Shown in pieces: positions 1-8,755 of a stretch of DNA of 42,749 nucleotides. The translations under genes and the position numbers were made by a program. Under the pieces are notes generated by a model. The model saw only the letters and a program-made list of their open reading frames with translations. It did not search any database and was not told the origin of the DNA. Origin of the DNA: Gammaproteobacteria bacterium (GTDB lineage Bacteria; Pseudomonadota; Gammaproteobacteria; Arenicellales; UBA868); assembly GCA_011523045.1 (NCBI GenBank), contig WTHR01000192.1:1-42749 (forward strand), given 5' to 3'. Every line of letters begins with the position of its first letter. The stretch's first letter is position 1.

Positions 1-3000
1 CGGCAAGACCCTGAAACGCGTCAAGATGCTGTCGCCCGGCCTTAAGATCAGACATCGTCACATCCACCGGTCGGAAGCCGGCGCGGTCAAACGCAGCGGC
101 CATCTCCATATGGCCGTTGACACCCTGCTCGCGCAGAATCGCCACACGCGGGCGAGTCCCGCCCAAAATGGCCTGGGTGGCAGGATTGACTGCCGGATCA
201 AAAGTCAGTTTGTCACTGAGACCAGGATCCGATAAATCAGTCAAACGGTCATATTCCTGAACCGTGCACTCAGGGTTATCCCTAAGAGTCTGCATGCGGA
301 AAGTGAGTTCCGACCAGATTCGGTGGAGCGAAGAGCGGCTCGACTCCAGCAGGACGTCAGTGTCGCTGGCAATACGGATCGAATCACCGCCCGCCAAGAC
401 TGTTCCCAACGGTTGAACCCATGAGCCAAGCCCCTCCTCATCAAAAATCTGAACCACGCGATCCAGTTCGTTTTTGCTGACCTGAATCACGGCGCCCGGT
501 TCCTCGCAGAACAGGTAAGCGAGCGGGTCCTGTGCTTTTCCGATGTCAATATCGAGCGAACAACGGCTGGCGAAAGCCATTTCCATCAGGGTGACAATCA
601 AGCCGCCATCGGACCGATCGTGATAAGCCAGGACCAAGTCATTGGCCAATAATCGTCTTGTTGCTGCAAAAAATCCGCACAGATCCTCCGGGTGATCCAG
701 ATCTGGCACCTCGTTGCCTACCTGCCCATAAACCTGTGCGAAGGCAGAGCCTCCAAGCCGCTGTTTGCCTCGTGCCAAATCTATCCCAAGGAGCACCGAC
801 TCACCCGAGACATTCAGCACAGGCGTCACAGAGCGGCGCACATCCGCCACGGGCGCAAATGCGGTCACGATAAGGGACAGGGGCGAGGAAACGCTGAAAC
901 TGTCTTCGTTCTCACTCCAGCGGCTGGACATGGACATGGAGTCCTTTCCCACCGGGATCGAAATTCCGAGCGCTGGGCAAAGCTCAAGCGCAACGGCCTC
1001 AACGGTCTTAAAGAGATCCGCATCCTGCCCGGCCTCACCTGCCGCCGCCATCCAGTTGGCACAAAGATGTATGTCCGACAGCTCGCTAATCCCCGCACAG
1101 GCGATGTTGGTGATCGCCTCCGCAACCGCCATACGGCCACTGGCAGGTGCATTGATGAGCGCAAGCGGTGTCCGCTCGCCCATCGAGATCGCCTCCCCGG
1201 TATGGCTATCAAAACCCGCTGTCGTGATACCGGCATCGGCCACGGGTACCTGCCAAGGCCCAACCATCTGATCGCGCACCACCTGACCACCCACACTTCT
1301 GTCGCCAATCGTCACCAGAAAGGTCTTGTCGGCGACGGCCGGCAAGCGCAGCACCCGATCCAGCGCTTCATTGACTGTGATACCGTCCAGATCGATATCA
1401 GGATAGGCACGAGAGCGGCTGAGCCCTTCCCGATGCATCCGCGGGGCATTGCCAAAGAGTAAGGACATGGGAAGATCCACCGGTACTGGATCAACAGTCT
1501 CGTCCTGTTTCGGCTCAACCGCCGTCTCAGAGGAAGCAAGATGCAGCAGCGCTTCCGAACAGGCCTCTCCGACGACGCTGAAGAGACACCGTTCCCGCTC
1601 GCAGAGTGCTTGAAACGCCTCGAGTTTTTCCGGCGCCACGGCCAGGACATAGCGCTCCTGCGCCTCGTTGCACCACAACTGCATGGGAGAGAGCCCGGGT
1701 TCATCAGAGGGGATAGCGTTGACGTCAAATCGCGCGCCAAGGCCTGCATCGTGAACAAGTTCCGGGAGCGCATTAGATAGCCCGCCCGCGCCCACGTCAT
1801 GGATTGAGATGATCGGGTTTTCAGAGCCCAGCGCGATACAGCGGTCAATAACCTCCTGGCAACGCCTCTGCATCTCGGCATTACCCCTTTGCACGGAGGC
1901 AAAGTCCAATGCTTCGTCGCTTTTGCCGGAATCCACACTGGAAGCCGCACCACCCCCGAGCCCAATCAGCATCGCCGGACCCCCCAGTACGATCAGCTTG
2001 GCCCCCGGGGGAATCGCTTGCTTGTGCACATGACAGTCGCGGATGTTGCCAAGCCCGCCGGCGATCATGATTGGCTTGTGATAGCCGTGCCGCCGGGCAG
2101 GGTCTCCCTCATCCGTTGCCACCTCCAGGGTGCGGAAGTACCCCGCAACATTCGGCCGGCCGAACTCATTGTTGAAGGATGCGGCCCCGATAGGCCCTTC
2201 GAGCATGATCTGCAGCGGTGGCGCAATGCGGGACGGGCTTTGTTGCGGGAGCTCCCAGGGCATTTGCGCATCCGGCAAACGCAGGTCGGAGACCGAAAAC
2301 CCGGTGACCCCGACTTTGGGCTTGCCGCCACGGCCCGTTGCCCCTTCATCCCGAATCTCACCCCCCGAACCGGTCGCTGCGCCAGGAAACGGAGAAATCG
2401 CCGTGGGGTGATTATGGGTTTCAACCTTTGCCACCAGATGCAGCGGTTCAGCGATCTGGCGGTATTCGCCGTCAGAAGAATCCGGCAAAAACCAGGACGC
2501 GGGGTAACCCGTCAGTACCGCTGCGTTATCACTATAGGCGCTTAATGTTTTTTGGCCATGCCGGGCATGTGTCGTTCGCACCATCTCGAAAAGTGAGGCA
2601 TCCTGACCTGCCCCATCCAGCGTCCACTTCGCATTGAAGATCTTGTGCCGGCAATGTTCTGAATTGACCTGCGCAAACATCATTAACTCAGCATCGGTCG
2701 GATTGCGACCCATCCGGACATAAGCCTCAGTGAGGTACTCACACTCCTGGCGTGTCAGCGCAAAGCCTTCCCGGTTATTTGCGGTCTCAAGCGCTTCCAA
2801 TCCGCCAGCTAGAACATCCACAACCTCAAGGGGGGCGGCGTTCTGTCGCGTGAACACCTGGTGCAATTCCTGCGCATTCTTTACGACGGATTCCGTCATT
2901 GGATCATGGAGTAACGGAAGCAATGCGCTCAGGGAGGGTTCCCGATCATCCGGACCTTCAATTTGCCAGACAATACCGCGCTCAATTCTTAGAACCGAAG

Positions 3001-3301
3001 CCAGGCCGCAGTGTCGGGCAATGTCAGTCGCTTTGGTGGACCAGGGAGATCGGGTCCCGTAACGGGGAACCACCCGAATCGGGTCACCGGAAAACACAAG
3101 CTCTTGCGTACTTTCCAAAGAGGCGTCAAGCAGATTTTCGAGAATCTGAACCTCTTCAGCATCCAGCGTGCGAACGCTGTCAACGAGATAAAAAAACCGG
3201 GCCGAGCACGCGCGCAGCCCGATTTGCCGATCCGCCACGCGGGCCGCAAACTTTTCAAGGTTGAAGGGCGTAAGAGCGGACCCGCCGCCCAGTATCAGCA
3301 C
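1..3301 (-). CDS. purL: Phosphoribosylformylglycinamidine synthase (FGAM synthase), 3' end cut by window edge
   Basis: Step 4 of purine synthesis: FGAR + ATP + glutamine to FGAM, in the cytoplasm. The reverse strand reads open from a GTG at 3301 to the window edge (about 1100 residues; single-chain proteobacterial PurL is about 1290). The N-terminus reads VLILGGGSALTPFN, like other large PurLs. The substrate-binding motif SPWSTKATDIARHCG lies near residue 90. The last visible residues, RVAILREQGVNGHMEM then VTMSDLKAG, start the C-terminal glutamine amidotransferase domain, so its catalytic Cys and His lie outside the window. GTG is chosen because an in-frame stop lies four codons upstream and GAGG sits about 8 bases before it. 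It starts 21 bp after the purC stop, so the two are probably co-transcribed. The gene is absent from simple ORF lists only because its stop is outside the window. Confidence 0.96.
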   Translation of the reverse strand, partial: MLILGGGSALTPFNLEKFAARVADRQIGLRACSARFFYLVDSVRTLDAEEVQILENLLDASLESTQELVFSGDPIRVVPRYGTRSPWSTKATDIARHCGLASVLRIERGIVWQIEGPDDREPSLSALLPLLHDPMTESVVKNAQELHQVFTRQNAAPLEVVDVLAGGLEALETANNREGFALTRQECEYLTEAYVRMGRNPTDAELMMFAQVNSEHCRHKIFNAKWTLDGAGQDASLFEMVRTTHARHGQKTLSAYSDNAAVLTGYPASWFLPDSSDGEYRQIAEPLHLVAKVETHNHPTAISPFPGAATGSGGEIRDEGATGRGGKPKVGVTGFSVSDLRLPDAQMPWELPQQSPSRIAPPLQIMLEGPIGAASFNNEFGRPNVAGYFRTLEVATDEGDPARRHGYHKPIMIAGGLGNIRDCHVHKQAIPPGAKLIVLGGPAMLIGLGGGAASSVDSGKSDEALDFASVQRGNAEMQRRCQEVIDRCIALGSENPIISIHDVGAGGLSNALPELVHDAGLGARFDVNAIPSDEPGLSPMQLWCNEAQERYVLAVAPEKLEAFQALCERERCLFSVVGEACSEALLHLASSETAVEPKQDETVDPVPVDLPMSLLFGNAPRMHREGLSRSRAYPDIDLDGITVNEALDRVLRLPAVADKTFLVTIGDRSVGGQVVRDQMVGPWQVPVADAGITTAGFDSHTGEAISMGERTPLALINAPASGRMAVAEAITNIACAGISELSDIHLCANWMAAAGEAGQDADLFKTVEAVALELCPALGISIPVGKDSMSMSSRWSENEDSFSVSSPLSLIVTAFAPVADVRRSVTPVLNVSGESVLLGIDLARGKQRLGGSAFAQVYGQVGNEVPDLDHPEDLCGFFAATRRLLANDLVLAYHDRSDGGLIVTLMEMAFASRCSLDIDIGKAQDPLAYLFCEEPGAVIQVSKNELDRVVQIFDEEGLGSWVQPLGTVLAGGDSIRIASDTDVLLESSRSSLHRIWSELTFRMQTLRDNPECTVQEYDRLTDLSDPGLSDKLTFDPAVNPATQAILGGTRPRVAILREQGVNGHMEMAAAFDRAGFRPVDVTMSDLKAGRQHLDAFQGLA

Positions 3302-3322
3302 GGCGGAGCCTCAGGCAAGCAG

Positions 3323-4051
3323 TCAGCCCGCAATGGTTGCCTCAAGATCGACACCGAGTCTCAGAGCCACCTCTTCATAGGCCTCCACGACACCACCGAG
3401 CCCCTGACGGAATCGATCTTTATCGAGTTTCTTGCGGGTATCGGCATCCCAAAGGCGGCACCCATCGGGCGTAAACTCGTCTCCGAGCAGCAGTTCACCG
3501 TCAAAACGGCCGAACTCCAGTTTGAAGTCCACCAGAATCATACCTCCGTCGGCAAAAAGCTTCCTCAGAATCTCATTGACTCGGAAGGTCTGGGCTTTCA
3601 TCGACTCGACTTCGACCGAACTCGCCCAGCCAAAAGACGCGATGTGGTACTCATTGATCATGGGATCGTGCAGTTCGTCATTCTTCAGAAAGAACTCAAA
3701 AGTCGGCGGCTGAAGGTCCAGGCCCTCTTCTACCCCCAGACGACGGCACAAAGAACCCGTCGCGACATTACGAACAACACATTCGGCCGGAATCATATCA
3801 AGACGCTTGACCCGGGATTCATTGTCGCTGAGTAGTGCGTCAAAATGCGTGGCAACCCCCTCGGCCTCCAAGTGCTCCATGATGAAGGCGTTAAAGCGGT
3901 TGTTGATCATCCCCTTGCGGTCGAGTTGATCGACCTTCTGCCCGTCAAACGCCGAAGTGTCATCCCTGAACTCCAGGACAAGCCGAGCAGGATCCTCGGT
4001 CAGGAAGACGGACTTGGCTTTGCCTGAATAAAGCTCTTCACCTCTTTGCAC
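3323..4051 (-). CDS. purC: Phosphoribosylaminoimidazole-succinocarboxamide synthase (SAICAR synthase)
   Basis: Ligates aspartate to CAIR using ATP in purine synthesis. The product, 242 residues from the chosen start (E. coli PurC 237), carries family blocks in order: [11 protein letters not shown] near the N-terminus, [62 protein letters not shown] and [11 protein letters not shown]. The open frame extends to 4126, but that would overlap dapA and add a non-conserved N-terminus. GTG at 4051 has AGGA nine bases upstream and matches the family start. It sits 26 bp after dapA and 21 bp before purL on the same strand, so dapA-purC-purL is probably one transcript. In many gammaproteobacteria bamC (nlpB) lies between dapA and purC; it is missing here. 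Confidence 0.95.
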   Translation of the reverse strand: MQRGEELYSGKAKSVFLTEDPARLVLEFRDDTSAFDGQKVDQLDRKGMINNRFNAFIMEHLEAEGVATHFDALLSDNESRVKRLDMIPAECVVRNVATGSLCRRLGVEEGLDLQPPTFEFFLKNDELHDPMINEYHIASFGWASSVEVESMKAQTFRVNEILRKLFADGGMILVDFKLEFGRFDGELLLGDEFTPDGCRLWDADTRKKLDKDRFRQGLGGVVEAYEEVALRLGVDLEATIAG

Positions 4052-4077
4052 AGCGGTTGATCCTGGTTGAAATGTCT

Positions 4078-4953
4078 TTACAGGACGCCAGCACCGGACA
4101 TCGCTGAGCGGACCTCGTCGTGACACTGCGAAGACAGAGGAAGCAGCGGCAAACGAATGCCCTCACCCATGAGCCCTTGTTGCGCAACCGCCCATTTTGC
4201 CGGGATCGGGTTGGATTCCACAAACATGGCTTTATGCAACTCTGCCAGTTGGTTATTGAGCGCCCGCGCCGAATCAGCGTCCCCAGCGATCGCCGCCTGA
4301 CACATCCGGTGCATCAGGTTGGGGGCGGCATTCGCGGTCACCGAAATGGTGCCCTTGCCGCCTGCAATCATTAATTCGCAAGCCGTTCCGTCTTCTCCGG
4401 AATAGATCAGAAAATCCTGCGGCGCCCGGCTGATCAGATCCCTGCCGCGATCAAGGTCATTGGTCGCGTCCTTGATTGCGACAATATTGTCAATCTCGGC
4501 AAGACGCAAAGTCGTGTCGTTTTGCATATCCACACCGGTACGTCCCGGCACGTTATACAGAATCTGCGGAATAGAGACCGCATCGGCAATCGCCTTGAAA
4601 TGCTGATAGAGACCTTCCTGGGGAGGCTTGTTGTAGTACGGCACCACAAGAAGGCAAGCATCGACACCCGCTTCAGCGGCATGGCGGGTCAATGAGATGG
4701 CTTCGGCTGTCGAATTGGCCCCCGTCCCCCCGATCACGGGAATGCGTCCAGCTGCCGCTTTTACTGTCCTCGCGATCACCTCGCCATGTTCATCATGGTT
4801 CAGCGTAGCGGACTCCCCTGTAGTTCCTACGGAGACAATGGCATCAGTGCCTTCTGCAACGTGGTGATTAACCAAACCCTCCAACGCGCTCCAGTCAACA
4901 CTGCCATCATCGTGCATCGGGGTGACCATCGCCACCATACTGCCTGTGAACAT
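4078..4953 (-). CDS. dapA: 4-hydroxy-tetrahydrodipicolinate synthase
   Basis: Condenses pyruvate with aspartate semialdehyde, the first committed step to diaminopimelate and lysine. The protein is 291 residues, starting [13 protein letters not shown] as in E. coli. Visible: the [15 protein letters not shown] block with the TTGE loop, [10 protein letters not shown] containing the catalytic tyrosine, and [10 protein letters not shown] with the Schiff-base lysine near residue 161. NPIPAKWA near the C-terminus is also typical. ATG at 4953 is chosen over an upstream frame start at 5010 because it matches the family and has GAGGAG about 7 bases upstream. The gene is upstream of purC on the same strand, and a 13-bp palindrome lies just before its ribosome-binding site. 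Confidence 0.97.
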   Translation of the reverse strand: MFTGSMVAMVTPMHDDGSVDWSALEGLVNHHVAEGTDAIVSVGTTGESATLNHDEHGEVIARTVKAAAGRIPVIGGTGANSTAEAISLTRHAAEAGVDACLLVVPYYNKPPQEGLYQHFKAIADAVSIPQILYNVPGRTGVDMQNDTTLRLAEIDNIVAIKDATNDLDRGRDLISRAPQDFLIYSGEDGTACELMIAGGKGTISVTANAAPNLMHRMCQAAIAGDADSARALNNQLAELHKAMFVESNPIPAKWAVAQQGLMGEGIRLPLLPLSSQCHDEVRSAMSGAGVL

Positions 4954-4973
4954 GTGGGAACTCCTCAAATTTG

Positions 4974-4986
4974 ACCTTCGGAAGGT
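4974..4986. promoter_or_regulatory. 13-bp palindrome upstream of dapA
   Basis: ACCTTCGGAAGGT is a perfect 6-1-6 inverted repeat about 10 bases upstream of the dapA Shine-Dalgarno sequence. It could be a small operator or a weak RNA hairpin at the 5' end of the dapA message. Such a short palindrome can also occur by chance; no regulator is assigned. Confidence 0.25.
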
Positions 4987-5064
4987 TGGAACGAAGCCGC
5001 TCGGCAACACCCGGATGGTACTTTGCGCTCATTCACAGCACAAGACATCCTTAAGACAATTCTC

Positions 5065-5943
5065 CTACAGATCAAGATTCCAGAGAAGTTGATCGTGCCT
5101 GATCTCAGCCTGCGCGCCGATCGCAAGCGGCAGGTTAGGCGTCACGTGACCGAAGTCACGCGAGGAAAAAACCGGGCACGGCGTCCTGGCCGCCAACTCG
5201 GTGACGGCCCATGAGTCTGCCTCTGTCATGGAACCCATCTCCGTAAACCTGCCGAATACTACAGCACTCACCCCCTTTAAGAGGCCGCTATCCAGCCACT
5301 GACGCCAATATCGCAGCAGTCGGGGTGCGCTTTCTCCGGTGTCCTCAAAAAAGAGGATATGTCCGGAGAGGTCCGAAGGCAGATTAGGGGTCCCCACCAA
5401 ATTGCTCAGCACGCTGAGGCAACCTCCAAAGAGACGCCCCTGGCATTTCAGTTCCGGTGTGTTCGAGACCGGCGCCAGATCGATGCTCCCTGTCCAGGGT
5501 CGGTCTGAGCGCAATAGATCCAGAAGCGCCCTAACATCTTCTCCACCCTGCCACAATGAAGACCCCGGCATGGGGGCATGCAAAGACGGCCATTTCAGTC
5601 GAGCGTATAGCGCGCTTTGCAGCGCACTGATATCAGAAAACCCTATCAGAACCCTCGGAACCTCCTTCGTCAGCGCATCCCAATCAAGACGGCTCAAAAG
5701 CTCGCTGGCACCGTAACCCCCTCGGGCACTGAGGAGATAACGGCTGTTACTGTCTAAAGCCGATTGCAGCGCACCGAGACGAATTTCGATACCCTGTATT
5801 TCCAGGCGTGTCTTCGCATCTGCCGAACAAGGGGTGTAATCCACTTCAAACCCCTGTTGCCGAATCGCCCTGAGATTCCGATCCAGTACATCACTCTCTG
5901 GCGGGCCAGAGGGTTCGAGGACATGGATCAGATTGTTGTCCAT
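5065..5943 (-). CDS. ldcA: LD-carboxypeptidase (peptidase S66, murein tetrapeptide carboxypeptidase)
   Basis: Cytoplasmic enzyme of peptidoglycan recycling that removes the terminal D-Ala from murein tetrapeptides. The 292 residues show the S66 blocks: PSGPP near the N-terminus, SARGGYGASELL, the nucleophile region LIGFSDISALQSALY, LHAPMPGS, GRLFGGCLSVLSNLVGTP, ILFFEDTGE, VVFGRFTE, and the C-terminal FGHVTPNLPLAIGA that carries the catalytic histidine. There is no signal peptide, as expected for LdcA. It lies 33 bp after the ABC exporter gene and 111 bp before dapA, all on the minus strand. The link with a diaminopimelate gene fits cell-wall metabolism. Family assignment is firm; activity on murein is inferred from the family. 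Confidence 0.9.
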   Translation of the reverse strand: MDNNLIHVLEPSGPPESDVLDRNLRAIRQQGFEVDYTPCSADAKTRLEIQGIEIRLGALQSALDSNSRYLLSARGGYGASELLSRLDWDALTKEVPRVLIGFSDISALQSALYARLKWPSLHAPMPGSSLWQGGEDVRALLDLLRSDRPWTGSIDLAPVSNTPELKCQGRLFGGCLSVLSNLVGTPNLPSDLSGHILFFEDTGESAPRLLRYWRQWLDSGLLKGVSAVVFGRFTEMGSMTEADSWAVTELAARTPCPVFSSRDFGHVTPNLPLAIGAQAEIRHDQLLWNLDL

Positions 5944-5976
5944 CTCTTTAATCAGCGGGCCCCATAGCCGGCTGGC

Positions 5977-8661
5977 TCAATTTTCCAGCAGGGTCTTTAG
6001 CGGGCCGTCGCGTTCCATGAGTTCCTGGGTGCGACCCCGCTCGAGAATTCTTCCAGACTCCATCACCACGACTTCTTCAAAATGCTCGACCGAACTCGCG
6101 CTCTCAAGCGCCCAGATGATTCCCCGGCCGCGCATATGCTCGCGGATCCCCTTGATGAGACTGCCTCGGACATTGAAATCAAACGGTGCCAGCGCTTCAT
6201 CGACCACGAGCAAATCGGGATGCTTCATGAGGGCTCTTGCAAATCCGAGTTTTTGCCGTTGAATACTGCTGAGTTTCCCGCCAGACGTCCCGACTTCTGC
6301 ATGCAGTCCCAATTCCATCACATAGGCTCGTAAATCCACCGCATCAATCACTTCGTCGATGCTCTTGCGTATCTTGCTCCGCAAGGCCGGCTTGCCAAAC
6401 GGCAGCGCCCCAAACAGCACATTGGACTCAACATCCAGCCCCGGGTTAAGAGATGCCGGGTCGAGAAAATCTACCGAATCGTTCGTGTCACCCAATTTTT
6501 CCCGAAGCAGTCCACGGACCTTGAGCAGCTTGGCCTGCAGGGAATCGTCGACAATGCCCAACCGGTGTTGCGCCGGAACCAGGCGGTAAACAAAGGACCT
6601 GAGAACCTCCTGATCGGATTCGGGCAAGGACTGCGGCGACTGATCTTCGGTCGCAGACAGTCTTCTTAGGATCTCTTCGAGAACCGGAAGATCGTCTCCA
6701 CTGATCAGGCTGAAGCGCTCAAAAAGGTCGCTGTCCGGACTGACTCCTTCAAACACTTCGGTCATTGTCTGGGCGACCTTCACCCCCAAATGCAGGAATT
6801 CGTCAAACAGCCCAGCCTCTCGCAACAGGTCAGTAACCAGAGGATTGGAGGGCAACAGCTCCGGCGCGAACTCAGCAGCCAGCGGATAACCGAAGAGAAT
6901 ATTCTGCGAGACTGAAATATTGACGTTGTAGGTATTGGGATCAAATGTGGTGACATCGAGGCCCTTATCCTGAAACTGTCTGCGCGCCTCGAGAATCTTT
7001 GACTCGGTCTGCGGATCGATCTGTGCATCAGCAATGCGAGTCGCAAGACCCATCTGATAGACGTCTTCTCCAAGGTCTGCCACTTCGAGGACCTCTCTTG
7101 CCCGCTCACGCAGCCCTTTTATATCCTGAACCCCCACAGCCGTCAGATCCAGCCAGTCCGCACCCGCATCGTCGGTGCTGTTTCCCGAGGCGATTGATTC
7201 GTGAATCCGGTGTTTCTCATCAGAGCTTGCATCTCCTTTTTGATTCACAGGGGAATTAAAAAGCCCGTAATACAAGTTATGGGCAACGGTTCCGGTGAAA
7301 ATGTACGGCGCGGACCCAACCCAACCGACTCTTCTCCCGGCAACCGCCTCGGGCGCTTCCGCCCAGTCGAGATGACCGACCTCAATCTTGCCGGAGGTCG
7401 GCCAGAGCAGTCTCGCCGCCAGCGCCGACACATCACTCTTGCCGGAACCTGCCCCGCCGACAATGGCGACATGGGTATCCAACGGCACTGAGAAGGTCGT
7501 GTTGCTGACGGTCGTTGTCTCGTCGGCTACATAACTGACGCCTTGCGCCTTGAGTTCCCCTGACAGGGGCTCGACTTCCTCAGGCGCTTCAAGCAGAGAC
7601 TTTCGGATCATGTTTTCAGGCTCAAACTGCTCTGCCACCTGGAGATACTTGACCCGCGTATCTTCAAACACCTGATAGAACTTCAGCAGTTCTTTCCACG
7701 GCGGACCGATATCCTTGTACGCAGCCAGCACCGCGACTAAAGCACCGAGCGAGACTTCTCCCTTGATGACCAGGTAGCCGCCAATGGAGAAAAAGAAAAA
7801 CGGCGTCACCTGGGCCAGGAAATTATTGAGGAACTTGATGAAAAACTTCCTGCGATAGATCTCCTCACGAATACCAAAGATCCGTCCCAGATGGCCGGAA
7901 GTCCGGGCCTGCTCAAAACGTCCGCTGTCGTTGGCATGAATATCGGAAGCGCCCTGCACGGTTTCCCCGATATGCGTGGCCAACACTCTCACTGTCTTGA
8001 CACGTTCCTTGGAGAGTGCGTTCACCTTCGCCTGCAGCTTTGGGATGAGGTACATCTGGGGTGGATAGAGCGCAATAGACGCCAATCCGAGCCAGACATC
8101 CTGCTGGAAAATGAAAGAGAGGTAAGTGAGCAGCAAAGCGCCCTGAAACGCCGGAGCGGCAATCGCGTCCCCAATCAATCCCCCAAGCGGCTCAGTTTCC
8201 GCCGTGATCATGGGGATGATTTCAGCAGGCGGCGTTCGGCGAATCTTGGCTGAAGGAAAACGCAGGATGCGTGCGTACAGATCAAACCGGAAGCGGCGCA
8301 GCATGCGCTCCCCCAGGATGCCCTTGTAAACATTCAGGTAATACTTCAACCCTCCCGAGGCCACCACAGCTACGAGAAACCCGACCGAAAGCAGCATCAG
8401 GAAAGCGACTTGGGTGACTTCGAAGCCAAGGATCATCTCCGGCAAGTTCTCGCCGCCGATCGCCTGATTGATGATCCTTTTGGGGATGTCCAGAGAAATA
8501 TAGACAAGCGGCATGGTCAAGGCCGTCAACAACAGCAGAAACAGCTGACCGCGGAGGGTATGCCGCAGGACATAACGATAGATCGACTTGTCTATCCGGG
8601 GATAATCGGCATCATCCCCCTCAATTGAAGCCGTGGACTGAGCTTTTTTGGGATCGGTCAT
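5977..8661 (-). CDS. Atypical ABC exporter: fused membrane domain and expanded nucleotide-binding domain
   Basis: Large half-transporter (894 residues from ATG 8661; a TTG at 8682 would give 901). Residues about 35-330 form an ABC exporter membrane domain with several hydrophobic segments. The nucleotide-binding domain starts near 370. Walker A is GGAGSGKS (402-409) and Walker B LLVVDE (817-822) with the catalytic glutamate. Other key residues differ: the Q-loop reads GSAPYIF (Ser for Gln), the signature LSGGQ reads LSSIQ (797-801), and the H-loop histidine is missing (IIWALES). Walker A and signature are separated by about 390 residues instead of the usual 100-130. In between, the motif that follows the Q-loop recurs as NLYYG (462-466), NILFG (587-591) and NVLFG (747-751), each followed by a similar helical stretch. 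The gene diverges from a glycosyltransferase operon, suggesting glycan or lipid export. The ABC family is certain; the substrate is unknown. Confidence 0.88.
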   Translation of the reverse strand: MTDPKKAQSTASIEGDDADYPRIDKSIYRYVLRHTLRGQLFLLLLTALTMPLVYISLDIPKRIINQAIGGENLPEMILGFEVTQVAFLMLLSVGFLVAVVASGGLKYYLNVYKGILGERMLRRFRFDLYARILRFPSAKIRRTPPAEIIPMITAETEPLGGLIGDAIAAPAFQGALLLTYLSFIFQQDVWLGLASIALYPPQMYLIPKLQAKVNALSKERVKTVRVLATHIGETVQGASDIHANDSGRFEQARTSGHLGRIFGIREEIYRRKFFIKFLNNFLAQVTPFFFFSIGGYLVIKGEVSLGALVAVLAAYKDIGPPWKELLKFYQVFEDTRVKYLQVAEQFEPENMIRKSLLEAPEEVEPLSGELKAQGVSYVADETTTVSNTTFSVPLDTHVAIVGGAGSGKSDVSALAARLLWPTSGKIEVGHLDWAEAPEAVAGRRVGWVGSAPYIFTGTVAHNLYYGLFNSPVNQKGDASSDEKHRIHESIASGNSTDDAGADWLDLTAVGVQDIKGLRERAREVLEVADLGEDVYQMGLATRIADAQIDPQTESKILEARRQFQDKGLDVTTFDPNTYNVNISVSQNILFGYPLAAEFAPELLPSNPLVTDLLREAGLFDEFLHLGVKVAQTMTEVFEGVSPDSDLFERFSLISGDDLPVLEEILRRLSATEDQSPQSLPESDQEVLRSFVYRLVPAQHRLGIVDDSLQAKLLKVRGLLREKLGDTNDSVDFLDPASLNPGLDVESNVLFGALPFGKPALRSKIRKSIDEVIDAVDLRAYVMELGLHAEVGTSGGKLSSIQRQKLGFARALMKHPDLLVVDEALAPFDFNVRGSLIKGIREHMRGRGIIWALESASSVEHFEEVVVMESGRILERGRTQELMERDGPLKTLLEN

Positions 8662-8689
8662 GGTGGTGGTTTGCGCTGGCAACCGCCCT

Positions 8690-8698
8690 CTTATAGCA
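8690..8698 (-). promoter_or_regulatory. Possible extended -10 element for the ABC exporter gene
   Basis: On the minus strand the sequence TGCTATAAG matches an extended -10 (TG-n-TATAAT with one mismatch). It lies in the 94-bp divergent gap between the ABC exporter and the first glycosyltransferase. A transcript starting about 7 bases downstream would leave a leader of about 22 bases before ATG 8661, which slightly favours that start over TTG 8682. No good -35 box was found. Confidence 0.3.
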
Positions 8699-8755
8699 TA
8701 CCCCTGCTTCTTGTCGAGTCTGTTCTAGGACTCCACGCGACCCGGATCCCAACCT

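Noticed and set aside
692-1462. Long plus-strand open frame opposite purL
   Set aside because: Lies fully inside purL on the other strand, has arginine/histidine-rich low-information sequence and no family motif.
3011-3835. 274-codon plus-strand frame opposite purL and purC
   Set aside because: Spans two genuine genes and their gap antisense, with no motifs or ribosome-binding site; a composition shadow.
4052-4126. Longer purC start at 4126
   Set aside because: Would overlap dapA by 49 bases and adds an unconserved arginine-rich N-terminus; GTG 4051 has AGGA at the right distance.
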